The position numbers were made by a program, and so were the translations under genes. Source: Micromonospora craniellae (GTDB lineage: Bacteria; Actinomycetota; Actinomycetes; Mycobacteriales; Micromonosporaceae). From it: a DNA stretch of 64,000 nt. Under the pieces are notes generated by a model that was not told where the DNA came from, made no database searches, and saw only the letters and a list, made by a program, of their open reading frames with translations. Of this stretch, positions 1 to 8,294 are shown in pieces. Where the stretch lies: positions 5,208,001-5,272,000 of the forward strand of contig NZ_CP061725.1 of the NCBI RefSeq assembly GCF_014764405.1. Direction: 5' to 3'. The number at the start of each line of letters is the position of its first letter. The first letter of the stretch is position 1.

Positions 1-1604
1 TCCAGCGACCAGCCCCGCCCCGACTGCCGCAACGCGCCCTGCTCGATTAGCATCCGGACGTACTCGTGCGCGTAGAGCGGGTTGCCGCCGGCCACCTCGA
101 TCAGCGGGGTCAACAGGTCGGCCGAGAAGGCGGCCTGGCCGAACATGTGCGCGTACAGCGCGGCGATGCCGGTGTCCCGCAGCGGCGGCAGGGTGATGGT
201 CACCGAGCCGGTGATCGTCCCCGCCCAGCTCGGGTCGCGGTCGACCAGCTCGGGACGGGCGGTGCAGAGCAGCAACAGCGGCACGTCCCGGGCCGCCGCC
301 CCCAACAGCTCCACGAACCGCAGCATGGCGTCGTCGGCCCAGTGCAGGTCCTCGAAGACCAGCACGGTCGGTCGGCGTGCGGCCAGCGCCAGCAGGAAGC
401 GTCGCCAGGCCGACTCGGCCTCCTCGGCGGGCAGCGGCGTACCGGCCAGACCGACCAGGGGACGCAACGCGTCGGCGACCCGGTCGCGCTCGCCGGGCCC
501 GACCAACTCGGCGACCGCCCCGGCGAGCCGCTGCGCGGCACTGGTGGCCGGATCGGTGTCCAGGATGCCCGCCTCGGCCTTGACGATGTCGGCCAGCGCG
601 GCGAACGTGACGTTCTCCCCGAACGGCGGGCAGCGCCCGATCCGCCAGGTCAGCGGCTCGTCCACCAGCCGGCCGGTGTGCCGGTGCAGTTCGCGTACCA
701 GCCGGCTCTTGCCGATGCCGGCCCGGCCGAAGACGGTGACCACCTGCGGGCGGCGGTCGCGCAGGCTGCGGTGCAGCGCGTTGACCAGCATGCCCAGCTC
801 GTGCTCGCGGTCGATCAGCGGAGTGGTGTCCGGCTCCCGGTCGGTGGCCTGCTGGCGTACCGCGGACAGGGCCAGCCACACCTCCGTCGGCGCGGACCGG
901 CCGCGCAGGGTGACCGGGGGCTGCTCGTCGTAGCGGATGGTCTCCCGGGTGAGCGCGTGCGTGGTCCCGTCCACCAGCACCCCGCCGGGCGGTGCCACGG
1001 ACTGCAACCGGGAGGCGGTGTTCACCACGTCGCCGGCGACGATCGCCTGCCCGCCGTCGCGGGCGGCGGCCACGTCGACGAGCGCCTCGCCGGTCGCCAC
1101 GCCGACCCGGAAGCGCAGCCCGTCGGTGCCGGTGGGGGTGAACCGGGTCAGCACCCGTTGCAGCTCCAGACCGGCGCGGACACAGCGCAACGCGTCCGTC
1201 TCGGTGGCCACCGGCGCGCCGAACAACGCCATCACCGCGTCGCCGATGTACTTCTCGACCACCCCGCCGTACTGCCCGACCACCCGGCGGGCGGCGGAGA
1301 AGAAGCCGGTCTGCATGCCCCGGACCAGCTCCGGGTCGGCCCGCTCGACGTACGGCGTGAAGTCGATCAGGTCGACGAAGAGGACGCTGACCCGACGCCG
1401 GTCCTCCTGCGGAATGGCCGCGGGACGGTCGCTGCCGGCCCGGGGGGTGCCGCAGGAGGTGCAGAAGGCGATGTCGGCGGCGAGTGGGTGGAGGCAGTGC
1501 GGGCAGACGGCACCGAGCTCCCTGCCGCAGCCACCGCAGAAGCGGTCGCCGTCGGCGGCGGTGCGTCCACAGCGATCACACTGTGCGGTGATGACACCCT
1601 CCAC
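1..1604 (-). CDS. Class III nucleotide cyclase with zinc ribbons and NTPase module (partial)
   Basis: Read leftwards from GTG at 1604; the C-terminus lies beyond base 1. Residues 9-51 hold eight cysteines in four CxxC pairs (9/12, 23/26, 34/37, 48/51), a double zinc ribbon. A class III cyclase catalytic domain follows from about residue 70 (VSVLFVDLIDFTP with metal-ligand Asp78, then YGGVVEKYIGDAVMALFG). An STAND/AAA-type ATPase comes next, with Walker A FGRAGIGKSRL near residue 295 and Walker B VLVFEDLHWADD near 415. Proteins of this design usually end in TPR-like repeats, which would be outside the window. Predicted role: nucleotide-controlled cAMP/cGMP synthesis coupled to an unknown sensor. 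No clear Shine-Dalgarno is visible before the GTG, so the start is the weakest point. Confidence 0.85.
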   Translation of the reverse strand, partial: MEGVITAQCDRCGRTAADGDRFCGGCGRELGAVCPHCLHPLAADIAFCTSCGTPRAGSDRPAAIPQEDRRRVSVLFVDLIDFTPYVERADPELVRGMQTGFFSAARRVVGQYGGVVEKYIGDAVMALFGAPVATETDALRCVRAGLELQRVLTRFTPTGTDGLRFRVGVATGEALVDVAAARDGGQAIVAGDVVNTASRLQSVAPPGGVLVDGTTHALTRETIRYDEQPPVTLRGRSAPTEVWLALSAVRQQATDREPDTTPLIDREHELGMLVNALHRSLRDRRPQVVTVFGRAGIGKSRLVRELHRHTGRLVDEPLTWRIGRCPPFGENVTFAALADIVKAEAGILDTDPATSAAQRLAGAVAELVGPGERDRVADALRPLVGLAGTPLPAEEAESAWRRFLLALAARRPTVLVFEDLHWADDAMLRFVELLGAAARDVPLLLLCTARPELVDRDPSWAGTITGSVTITLPPLRDTGIAALYAHMFGQAAFSADLLTPLIEVAGGNPLYAHEYVRMLIEQGALRQSGRGWSL

Positions 1605-1773
1605 TGGCGAGCCCCCGACGCCCGGGGGCGCAGGTCCGAGTATCGCTGCCCGGCGGACTGTCGGGTACCGGGCTGTTGGCTTGTGGACACTCCTCCGGGC
1701 GGTCCGACGTGTGTCGAACGGCTAGATTCAGGCAGCCGATCTCATGGAACACGCTGATCAGGGGGACAGCCTC

Positions 1774-1983
1774 ATGGTGTACGTCATGTTGAAGAGTGAC
1801 TGGACCGACGGTAACGGAACCACCCACCCCGCCGGTGACTCGGTGGACGTGGACGCCGCCACCCTCGCGCTCCTGCAGGCGCAGGGCATCGTCGGTGAGG
1901 TGCCGGGGTCGGGCAAGGACGGCACCGACTGGGCCGGTCCGGGCGGTACGGACTGGGCCGGTCCGGGCAGCACCAAGCCCTGA
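1774..1983 (+). CDS. Small hypothetical protein with tandem GTDWAGPG repeat
   Basis: 69 codons starting at ATG 1774. A purine-rich AGGGGGA lies about 9 nt upstream and favours this start over the in-frame ATG at 1744. The first 45 residues look like a compact beta-rich unit (MLKSDWTDGNGTTHPAGDSV then an Ala/Leu helix). The tail contains GTDWAGPG twice in direct succession and ends in Lys-Pro. There is no signal peptide and no membrane segment. I do not recognise the family; the N-terminal half resembles small phage structural accessory proteins in style only. It is monocistronic, divergent from the cyclase gene, and followed by a strong palindromic terminator. Confidence 0.6.
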   Translation: MVYVMLKSDWTDGNGTTHPAGDSVDVDAATLALLQAQGIVGEVPGSGKDGTDWAGPGGTDWAGPGSTKP

Positions 1984-1997
1984 CCTGGAGGGTGCGC

Positions 1998-2033
1998 GGG
2001 CGGGGCCGGGGACGATCGTCCCCGGCCCCGCCC
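1998..2033. terminator. Bidirectional terminator palindrome
   Basis: A 36-bp perfect palindrome with a GATC centre, lying between the convergent small protein gene and the CRP-like gene. Both strands form a GC-only stem of about 16 bp. No U-tract follows, as is usual in such GC-rich genomes. Confidence 0.7.
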
Positions 2034-2062
2034 GTTCGTCGTTTCCGCCTCGGCGCGGTGGG

Positions 2063-2755
2063 TCAGCGGTCGCTCATGCCCGCCCGGCGGCGTAGCGCCG
2101 GCACGTCGGTGACCACGATCCGGCGACCCTCGGTGCGCAGCCAGCCCCGGTTGGCGAACGACCCGATCGCCTGGTTGACGCTCTGCCGCGAGCCGCCGGC
2201 CATCTCGGCGAGCTGGCTCTGGTTCAGCTCGATGGTGATCATCGGAGCCTGGCTCTCACCGGCGAGCCGGACCAGTGTCTTGGCGACCCGACCGGGCAGG
2301 TCGAGGAAGACGTGGTCGGCGTTCTGCTCGGTGAGCCGGCGGATGAGCGCGCCCAGGGAACGCATCACCGCGTCCAGGATGCGCGGATTGGAGTGCACCA
2401 GCTCCATGAAGGCGCCCCGGGACAGCGCGAGGGCGGTGCAGTCCTCGATCGCCTCCGCCGAGGCGGACCTCGTGGAGGCGTCCAGCAACGAGACCTCACC
2501 GAGGACGTCCGGCGGTCGGATCACCGACAGCACGGCCCGTTCGCCGGTCGGCGCGGTGCGGAACACGGCCACGGCTCCCCGTCGCAGCACGATCAGCGAC
2601 TCGCCGGGGTCGTTCTCCACGAACAGCAGCTGACCCTTGCGGTACGTCCGGGGCACCGCAGCGGCGATGACCCGCTGACGCACCTCCGGCTCCAGCCCGG
2701 CGAACATCTCCACACCCGTGAGCGCGTCGCCCGGCTCCGGCAGGCGCATCTCCAC
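2063..2755 (-). CDS. CRP/FNR family transcriptional regulator
   Basis: 230 residues. The N-terminal half is a cyclic-nucleotide-binding beta-roll, including the phosphate-cassette-like GEVSLLDASTRSASA where the Glu and Arg-Ser that contact cNMP in CRP are kept. The C-terminal 75 residues are a winged helix with recognition helix GSRQSVNQAIGSFANRGWL, close to but distinct from the SRETVNKAL helix of the main actinobacterial Crp/GlxR. It is therefore likely a paralogue with its own operator. The GTG at 2755 is preferred over the ATG two codons inside because GGGAGGGG sits about 7 nt before it. It is transcribed alone, away from the exoribonuclease gene; the 175-nt divergent space should hold both promoters. 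Confidence 0.9.
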   Translation of the reverse strand: MEMRLPEPGDALTGVEMFAGLEPEVRQRVIAAAVPRTYRKGQLLFVENDPGESLIVLRRGAVAVFRTAPTGERAVLSVIRPPDVLGEVSLLDASTRSASAEAIEDCTALALSRGAFMELVHSNPRILDAVMRSLGALIRRLTEQNADHVFLDLPGRVAKTLVRLAGESQAPMITIELNQSQLAEMAGGSRQSVNQAIGSFANRGWLRTEGRRIVVTDVPALRRRAGMSDR

Positions 2756-3017
2756 GGCCCCACCCCTCCCCCGGTAAAGGACCCCACTCGCTCACCGGGT
2801 GAGCCTGGCGGCCCCTGACGAGGTGGTCTGACACCCGTGCGGCGTCCGGCAGCGGTACACATCAGATCATGACGGTCCGGTCGCTTGCTGTACACCCCTC
2901 AAATCACTTCCGTGACAGCTTCGAGCTGCGGTGATCTTCCCACAGGGTTCTTGGAAGCGCTCCCGGGTAGGTGACCCGGGCGTGACGCCCCGGCGGGCGT
3001 CGGCGAGGATGGCCGGG

Positions 3018-3515
3018 ATGGCCTACCGCTACTTCTACGACTGCGAATTCATCGAGGACGGCCGGACCGTCGAGCTGGTCTCGATCGGCGTCGTCGACGA
3101 GTACGACCGCGAGTTCTACGCGGTCTCCACCGAGTTCGACGCGACCCGCGCCGTGCCCTGGGTACGTCGCCACGTGCTGGACAAGCTGCCCTCTCCGGCG
3201 GACCGGGCGTGGCGCTCGCGGGAGCGCATCCGCGACGAGCTGTACGACTTCCTGGTCGAGCCGATCCGCGACCGGCCCGGTGAGGAACTGGAGCTGTGGG
3301 CCTGGTACGCCGCGTACGACCACGTGGCGCTGGCGCAGCTCTGGGGGGCCATGCCGGCCCTGCCCCGGGAGATCCCCCGTTACACCAAGGAGTTGCGGCA
3401 GCTCTGGGAGGAGCGGGGGCGGCCACGGCTGCCGAACGCCGACGCGGCCCGCCACGACGCCCTGGTCGACGCCCGGCACAACCTGGCCCGGTGGCGGGCG
3501 ATCACCGGTTCGTAG
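3018..3515 (+). CDS. DEDD-family 3'-5' exoribonuclease (Rv2179c-like)
   Basis: 165 residues. The start at ATG 3018 gives the family's typical N-terminus (MAYRYFYDCEFIEDG) and has GAGG 10 nt upstream. Catalytic acids are visible as Asp8/Glu10 (YDCEF), the Asp of WAWYAAYDHVAL, and the closing His and Asp of RHDALVDARHNL, the RNase T/DnaQ exonuclease pattern. Family knowledge: the M. tuberculosis homologue Rv2179c is a small dimeric RNase-T-like enzyme with 3'-5' exoribonuclease activity. In mycobacteria the gene sits next to the class II DAHP synthase gene; here that neighbour is 24 kb away, so the cluster has been split. Confidence 0.85.
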   Translation: MAYRYFYDCEFIEDGRTVELVSIGVVDEYDREFYAVSTEFDATRAVPWVRRHVLDKLPSPADRAWRSRERIRDELYDFLVEPIRDRPGEELELWAWYAAYDHVALAQLWGAMPALPREIPRYTKELRQLWEERGRPRLPNADAARHDALVDARHNLARWRAITGS

Positions 3516-3781
3516 CGCCGGTGTCCGGTATCGCCTGGGACGGTCGCACCACCGGTCTGCTCGGGTCGGCGGGTCCGGCGGCGGGCGGCGGCCCGGTGGG
3601 TGCCGGTGACGGCGGCTACTGACTGGTAACCGGGGCGCGGTGTGAGGTGGACCGGCACGGCGACTACAGTTTGCCGGGACGGCCCGCCCCGGGCCGGCAA
3701 CGGTGCCGAGGTCTGACCTGACACGTATCCTGGGGCTTGATCGGGCTTGACCGAATTGCTCCCCAGGAGGATGAGCGGATC

Positions 3782-4810
3782 ATGCGTATCGGCGTGCTCA
3801 CCGGCGGCGGCGACTGCCCGGGTCTCAACGCGGTCATCCGGGCGGTGGTCCGTAAGGGCGTCGCCAGCTACGGCCATGAGTTCGTAGGGTTCCGGGACGG
3901 CTGGAAGGGCCCGCTGGAGGGTCTGTCCCGTCCGCTGGGCATCGCGGAGGTCCGTGGGATCCTGCCGCGCGGCGGCACCATCCTCGGCTCCTCGCGGACC
4001 AACCCCTTCAAGATCGAGAACGGCGTCGAGCGGATCAAGGAGAACCTGGCCGCGCAGGGCGTCGACGCGCTGATCGCCATCGGCGGCGAGGACACCCTCG
4101 GTGTCGCCACCAAGCTGCACGAGCTGGACGTCAAGGTCATCGGCGTGCCGAAGACCATCGACAACGACCTCGGCGCCACCGACTACACCTTCGGCTTCGA
4201 CACCGCGGTCAACATCGCGATGGAGGCGATCGACCGGCTGCACACCACCGCCGAGAGCCACCACCGCACCCTGGTCGTCGAGGTGATGGGCCGGCACGCC
4301 GGCTGGATCGCTTTGCACGCCGGCCTGGCCGGTGGCGCCAACGTGATCCTGCTGCCGGAGCGGCAGTTCGACGTCGAGCAGGTCGCCGGCTACGTCGAGA
4401 AGCGCTTCCAGCACCAGTACGCCCCGATCGTCGTGGTCGCCGAGGGCGCCCAGCCGCTGGAGGGCCAGATGGTCCTGCAGAACCAGGAACTGGACTCGTT
4501 CGGCCACGTCCGGCTCGGTGGCATCGGCCAGTGGCTGGCCGAGCAGCTGGAGGCCAAGACCGGCAAGGAGGCTCGCACCGTCGTGCTCGGGCACATCCAG
4601 CGCGGTGGCACCCCGACCGCGTTCGACCGGGTGCTCGCCACCCGGCTCGGCCTGCAGGCGATCGATGCCGTGCACGAGGGCGACTGGGGCAAGATGGTCG
4701 CGATGCAGAGCACGGACATCGTCCGCGTCCCGCTCGCCGACGCCACCCGCGAGCTGAAGACCGTGCCGCTGGAGCGGTACGCCGAGGCCGAGGTCTTCTT
4801 CGGCAGCTGA
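3782..4810 (+). CDS. pfkA: 6-phosphofructokinase, predicted pyrophosphate-dependent
   Basis: 342 residues converting fructose-6-phosphate to the 1,6-bisphosphate in glycolysis. Start ATG 3782 has AGGAGG 11 nt upstream. Phosphoryl-donor site: GGGDCPGLNAVIRAVV at the N-terminus and GGEDTLGVA with Asp at residue 104. Substrate site: PKTIDND with Lys at residue 124, then MGRHAGWIA. In ATP-dependent bacterial enzymes positions 104 and 124 are Gly (E. coli GGDG and PGTIDND). The Asp104/Lys124 pair is the established mark of pyrophosphate-dependent enzymes such as that of Amycolatopsis methanolica. Donor choice is an inference from these two residues. A TACAGT -10-like box lies about 110 nt upstream and a strong hairpin follows the stop. 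Confidence 0.93.
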   Translation: MRIGVLTGGGDCPGLNAVIRAVVRKGVASYGHEFVGFRDGWKGPLEGLSRPLGIAEVRGILPRGGTILGSSRTNPFKIENGVERIKENLAAQGVDALIAIGGEDTLGVATKLHELDVKVIGVPKTIDNDLGATDYTFGFDTAVNIAMEAIDRLHTTAESHHRTLVVEVMGRHAGWIALHAGLAGGANVILLPERQFDVEQVAGYVEKRFQHQYAPIVVVAEGAQPLEGQMVLQNQELDSFGHVRLGGIGQWLAEQLEAKTGKEARTVVLGHIQRGGTPTAFDRVLATRLGLQAIDAVHEGDWGKMVAMQSTDIVRVPLADATRELKTVPLERYAEAEVFFGS

Positions 4811-4818
4811 TCGTCGTC

Positions 4819-4858
4819 CCGGTGTCGCGGCGGGCCACCCGGTCCGCCGCGACACCGG
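4819..4858 (+). terminator. Terminator hairpin after pfkA
   Basis: Two perfectly complementary 15-nt arms (CCGGTGTCGCGGCGG and its complement) around a 10-nt loop, starting 8 nt after the pfkA stop and ending 21 nt before proC. Confidence 0.7.
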
Positions 4859-4879
4859 CACCCGAAGGGGGTACGTCAG

Positions 4880-5698
4880 GTGTCAGCCGGGGTGCACACC
4901 GTCGCCGTGATCGGCGCGGGCAAGATCGGCGAGCTGATGCTCTCCGGCCTGCTGCGGTCCGGCTGGCCGGTGGACCGGCTGCTGGCCACCGCCCGCCGGC
5001 CGGCACGCGCCGAAGAACTCGCCGCCCGCTACGGCGTCCGGGTGGTGGACAACCTCACCGCCGTCGACGAGGCCGACGTGCTCGCCGTCTCGGTGAAGCC
5101 GCAGGACGCCGCCGCCCTGCTGGACGAGATCGGGCCCAAGGTGCCCGCCGACAAGCTGGTCATCTCGCTCTGCGCGGGCCTGCCCAGCGGCTTCTTCAGC
5201 CGCCGGCTGCCCGAGGGCACCCCGGTGGTCCGGGTGATGACCAACACCCCGGCCCTGGTGGACCAGGCGATGACCGCCATCTCCGCAGGGGCACATGCCA
5301 CCGGTGCACACCTGGCGCTGGCCGAGGAGATGTTCAAGCCGCTCGGCGCGACGATCCGGGTCCCCGAGACCCAGCAGGACGCCGTCACCGCGCTCTCCGG
5401 CTCCGGCCCGGCGTACTTCTATCTGCTGGTCGAGGCGATGACCGACGCCGGCATCCTGCTCGGCCTGCCCCGGCAGGTGGCGCACGACCTGATCGTGCAG
5501 ACCGCGATCGGCTCCGCGGTGATGCTGCGGGACTCCGGCGAGCACCCGGTGAAGCTGCGCGAGGCGGTCACCTCACCCGCCGGCACCACCATCTCCGCCG
5601 TACGCGAGCTGGAGAACCACGGCGTACGCGCAGCGCTGCTGGCCGCCCTGGAAGCGGCCCGCGACCGGGCCCGCGAACTGGCCGCCCAGGCTGAGTGA
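4880..5698 (+). CDS. proC: Pyrroline-5-carboxylate reductase
   Basis: 272 residues, the normal ProC length; last step of proline synthesis (P5C to proline with NADPH). The N-terminal Rossmann fold shows VAVIGAGKIGELMLSGLL. The C-terminal dimerisation domain carries the family signature around ALSGSGPAYFYLLVEAMTDAG and LREAVTSPAGTTISAVREL. Start GTG 4880 has GAAGGGGGTAC upstream. It is separated from pfkA by a strong terminator, so is probably transcribed independently. Confidence 0.95.
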   Translation: MSAGVHTVAVIGAGKIGELMLSGLLRSGWPVDRLLATARRPARAEELAARYGVRVVDNLTAVDEADVLAVSVKPQDAAALLDEIGPKVPADKLVISLCAGLPSGFFSRRLPEGTPVVRVMTNTPALVDQAMTAISAGAHATGAHLALAEEMFKPLGATIRVPETQQDAVTALSGSGPAYFYLLVEAMTDAGILLGLPRQVAHDLIVQTAIGSAVMLRDSGEHPVKLREAVTSPAGTTISAVRELENHGVRAALLAALEAARDRARELAAQAE

Positions 5699-5786
5699 AC
5701 GGCACCGGCCGGACGGGCTGGCCGACCCGGCGACACCGGTCCGCGGCGGACTCGTTCCGCCGACCGCCGTGCCGCATACTGTCGCG

Positions 5787-6137
5787 GTGTTCACACTCGC
5801 CCAGGCCCGACACCTGGTGGCCACCCTGCACCCGCGCATCGACGAGCTGATCCGGGTCCGGGCCGACCTGGCCGAGTTGCAGACCGACCTGGCCCACCAC
5901 GGGCTGAGCGCGCTCGGCGGCCGACCCGAGGTGAAGGGGCTGGAGGCCCGGCTGCACGCCATCCTCGACGACATCCGGCAACACGGCATCGAGATCAAGA
6001 ACGTCGCGCCGGTGCTGCTCGACTTCCCCGGCGAACGGGACGGCCGCCAGGTGCTCTGGTGCTGGCTGGAAGGCGACAGCGACGTGCGCTGGTACCACCG
6101 TGCCGACTGCGGCTTCGCTGGCCGCCGCCCGATCTGA
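5787..6137 (+). CDS. DUF2203 family protein
   Basis: 116 residues. It begins FTLAQARHLVATLHPRIDEL, has a long amphipathic helical middle, and ends with the family's LWCWLEGDSDVRWYHR region. Start GTG 5787 is chosen over the in-frame GTG at 5769 because it gives the usual N-terminus and because a TACTGT/CATACT -10-like box lies just 4-6 nt upstream, suggesting a leaderless message. Function of DUF2203 is not known; it is a small cytosolic protein found in actinobacteria and firmicutes. An IS-derived fragment begins just past the stop. Confidence 0.8.
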   Translation: MFTLAQARHLVATLHPRIDELIRVRADLAELQTDLAHHGLSALGGRPEVKGLEARLHAILDDIRQHGIEIKNVAPVLLDFPGERDGRQVLWCWLEGDSDVRWYHRADCGFAGRRPI

Positions 6138-6194
6138 TTCGGCCCCCTATCGTTCAGCATGCAATCTACCGTCTAGGAGGTACTGGCCTTTATT

Positions 6195-6530
6195 GTGCAA
6201 TGCTGCGGTGAGGGCAAGACCTGGGTCGACGCCGGCTTCAAGAACCGCGTCGTCGAACACGGCGCCGCCCTCGGCGTCGACGTCGAGATCGTCACCAAAG
6301 ACCCCCAGGTCAAAGGCTTCAGCGTGGTCAAACGCCGATGGGTCGGCGAACGCGCCATCGGCTGGCTCATGCACCACCGCCGCCTCGTCCGCGGCTATGA
6401 AGCCCGACCCCACAACTCCGCCAGCATGATCACCCTCGCCATGATCGACAACCTCGCCAAACGCCTCACCACCGAAACTACCCCAACCTGGCGAGAACCC
6501 CTAAAAACACAAAACACGCAAAATACGTGA
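6195..6530 (+). pseudogene. IS5-family transposase, C-terminal fragment
   Basis: Only the last third of an IS5-type DDE transposase remains: WVDAGFKNRVVEHGAALGV, then FSVVKRRWVGERAIGWLMHHRRL containing the catalytic-domain ERxxGW signature, then MITLAMIDNLAKRL. The N-terminal DNA-binding region and the first two catalytic Asp residues are missing, so it cannot be active. It ends in an A-rich tail (6500-6530) whose composition is unlike its surroundings. It marks the left edge of the accessory stretch that continues to about 14.5 kb. Confidence 0.8.
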
Positions 6531-6593
6531 ATCGGACGTCCTCTGACGGCTGGTGCTGATGAATCCGTGATGTCCGAGCGAGGGGATGACGGC

Positions 6594-6770
6594 TCAGCGC
6601 AAGCCGCTCGGGTCGATGTACCCACGCTGCACGGCGCGGACGAGGCGACGGGGAACGTGATAGGTCATGCCGCCGACCTGGACGGGCACGAGGTCGACCG
6701 GAGCCGCTTTCCAGTTGGCGCGGCGGTGACGGGTGTTGCTGCGGGACATACGACGCTTGGGAACGGCCAT
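6594..6770 (-). CDS. rpmF: Ribosomal protein L32, cysteine-free (zinc-independent) paralogue
   Basis: 58 residues starting MAVPKRRMSRSNTRHRRANW, the standard L32 N-terminus, from ATG 6770 with AAGGAG 7 nt upstream. The usual zinc-binding cysteine pairs of L32 are absent; the protein has no cysteine at all. Family knowledge: cysteine-minus (C-) copies of zinc ribosomal proteins are made under zinc starvation and release zinc by replacing the C+ copy; they are typically controlled by Zur. It lies 34 nt downstream of the COG0523 gene on the same strand, so both are probably read from the operator-bearing promoter near 8100. Confidence 0.93.
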   Translation of the reverse strand: MAVPKRRMSRSNTRHRRANWKAAPVDLVPVQVGGMTYHVPRRLVRAVQRGYIDPSGLR

Positions 6771-6804
6771 CAGGACTCCTTCAGAAAGTGGAACAATTAC
6801 CAAA

Positions 6805-7914
6805 TCAGGCTACGTGGGAGATCGGCCCGAGCCAGGGTTCGAGCCCATCCCACGGCTCGTTCCACAGCCGGCCCCGACTCGCCAGCTCCTCATCGGTGAG
6901 CAGGCAACGGTTGAACGCCTGAACGATCTCGGCAGCACCGTCGTCGAGACCGACGACGGTGATGCGGGTCATCGGCTGACCCCCTTTCCATGTCTGACCG
7001 GCTCCGATGCTCGCCTGGCCGCCGGCACCGTCCCACACGCAGACGGCGTTGGGTCGGGTGGGCACCCAGAAACAGCCCCGGGAACGGCGTGGCCCGCCGC
7101 CGAGGTTGACTATCTCGTCCTGAAGCCGGAGGGGGTGGAACGACCGGTCGGAACGCAGGTCGAGCCGCCAGACACCGCTTGAATCGAGCGGCGGGAGGGC
7201 ACCGCGTCGTACGTTCGACACCCAGTGCTCGACCGATTCGTGGTGGCGGATCCCAGTGGTCAGGGCAACGGCGTCGAGCGCCGACAGGTCGGTTACCACC
7301 GGTACCCGAGGTCGGGCCAACGCCCGGACGAGCGCTGTCTCGTCCGGATCGGGCTCGCAGGTAAGGCTGACCAGGTCGGCGTACTCGACCATGGCGCTGG
7401 ACACCTCGGCAACGCCACGTCGGTCGTCCTCGGCGGTGGCGATACCCCGTTCATCGAGCAGGTCGTCGCCGAGCAGGTCGCCCGCGACCGTAGTACCGTC
7501 GAGCGCGGTGACGACGGCGGCGATGGCGACGTGGGGAGCGTTGCGTGGGGCCCAGCATACGACCCGGCAGACCTGGACTGCTTCAGCAGCGATCGGTAGG
7601 CAGGCGACGATGCTCTTCCATCGGCCCTGCGCGGCGACCCGTTCAAGGGTGGGCACGATGTCTTCGCGGATCGCGCAGGAAACGCAGGCGTGAGCGAGGT
7701 TTATCTCCTCGTGCTCGACGATGCCTGTCACGTCGCTGACGACGCGAGTGAGAACCTGCCGCCCGACGTCGATGGTATGGCGCACTGCGACGGCTTGCGG
7801 CAGTCCGAGCTGGAGCGACAGGGAAGCCGCCAACATCGCACTTTCCTGCACGCCAGTGACCAGGACAACCGGAATCCGGCGCCGGGAGAGACGCGGGCGG
7901 ACCTTGTCAGCCAT
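6805..7914 (-). CDS. COG0523 (CobW-type) zinc-homeostasis GTPase-like protein
   Basis: 369 residues from ATG 7914; an in-frame ATG at 8037 would add 41 Arg/Pro-rich residues that look non-coding. Neither start has a convincing Shine-Dalgarno. The family's metal-binding motif appears as NLAHACVSCAIRED, and the C-terminal CobW_C region shows SRGCFWVPTRPNAVCVWDGAGG. The P-loop position (PVVLVTGVQESAMLAAS) lacks the canonical GK[ST], so GTP binding may be degenerate, as I recall for some actinobacterial members. Co-occurrence with a cysteine-free L32 is the classic zinc-starvation pairing. Likely role: delivery or salvage of zinc when it is scarce. Confidence 0.85.
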   Translation of the reverse strand: MADKVRPRLSRRRIPVVLVTGVQESAMLAASLSLQLGLPQAVAVRHTIDVGRQVLTRVVSDVTGIVEHEEINLAHACVSCAIREDIVPTLERVAAQGRWKSIVACLPIAAEAVQVCRVVCWAPRNAPHVAIAAVVTALDGTTVAGDLLGDDLLDERGIATAEDDRRGVAEVSSAMVEYADLVSLTCEPDPDETALVRALARPRVPVVTDLSALDAVALTTGIRHHESVEHWVSNVRRGALPPLDSSGVWRLDLRSDRSFHPLRLQDEIVNLGGGPRRSRGCFWVPTRPNAVCVWDGAGGQASIGAGQTWKGGQPMTRITVVGLDDGAAEIVQAFNRCLLTDEELASRGRLWNEPWDGLEPWLGPISHVA

Positions 7915-8084
7915 GCGGATGCGCCGCAGCGGTTGCCGGTGATGTGGCAGCGTTCGCCCCCCGACCGGAGCCCCGCCCCGGACCCGCGGACGCCCATGGG
8001 GCAGAAGGCCCATCTGCCCAGCTGGGGACGGAGTCATCGGGGTGACAGAGGTGTTGCTTCACGGTGCACTCCAAAGCGAGTTAA

Positions 8085-8104
8085 GGGTAACGGTTTTCAT
8101 TGTA
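8085..8104 (-). promoter_or_regulatory. Promoter with Zur-like operator for COG0523-L32
   Basis: Reading leftwards, a TACAAT -10 box (8104-8099) runs straight into TGAAAACCGTTACCC (8099-8085). The last T of the -10 is the first base of the operator-like 15-mer. The arrangement TAYAATGAAAACC is shared almost exactly with 19104-19116. Assignment to Zur is inference from motif and target genes. Confidence 0.55.
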
Positions 8105-8294
8105 CTCAAGGGTGAGGGGCGTGGATCCAGCTGGACGGCAACTCGGGGCGCACAGTTCCGCCGACCGCACCATTGCGCTCTCGCTGAGGTGCCCTCGCTC
8201 GGTTCCGGCCACAGCCCAGCGGATGGGCCCGGACCCAGATGGGTACGAAGGTACCCGCATATCCGGATCTTGGACCCCGATCAGCCGGTCGCTC

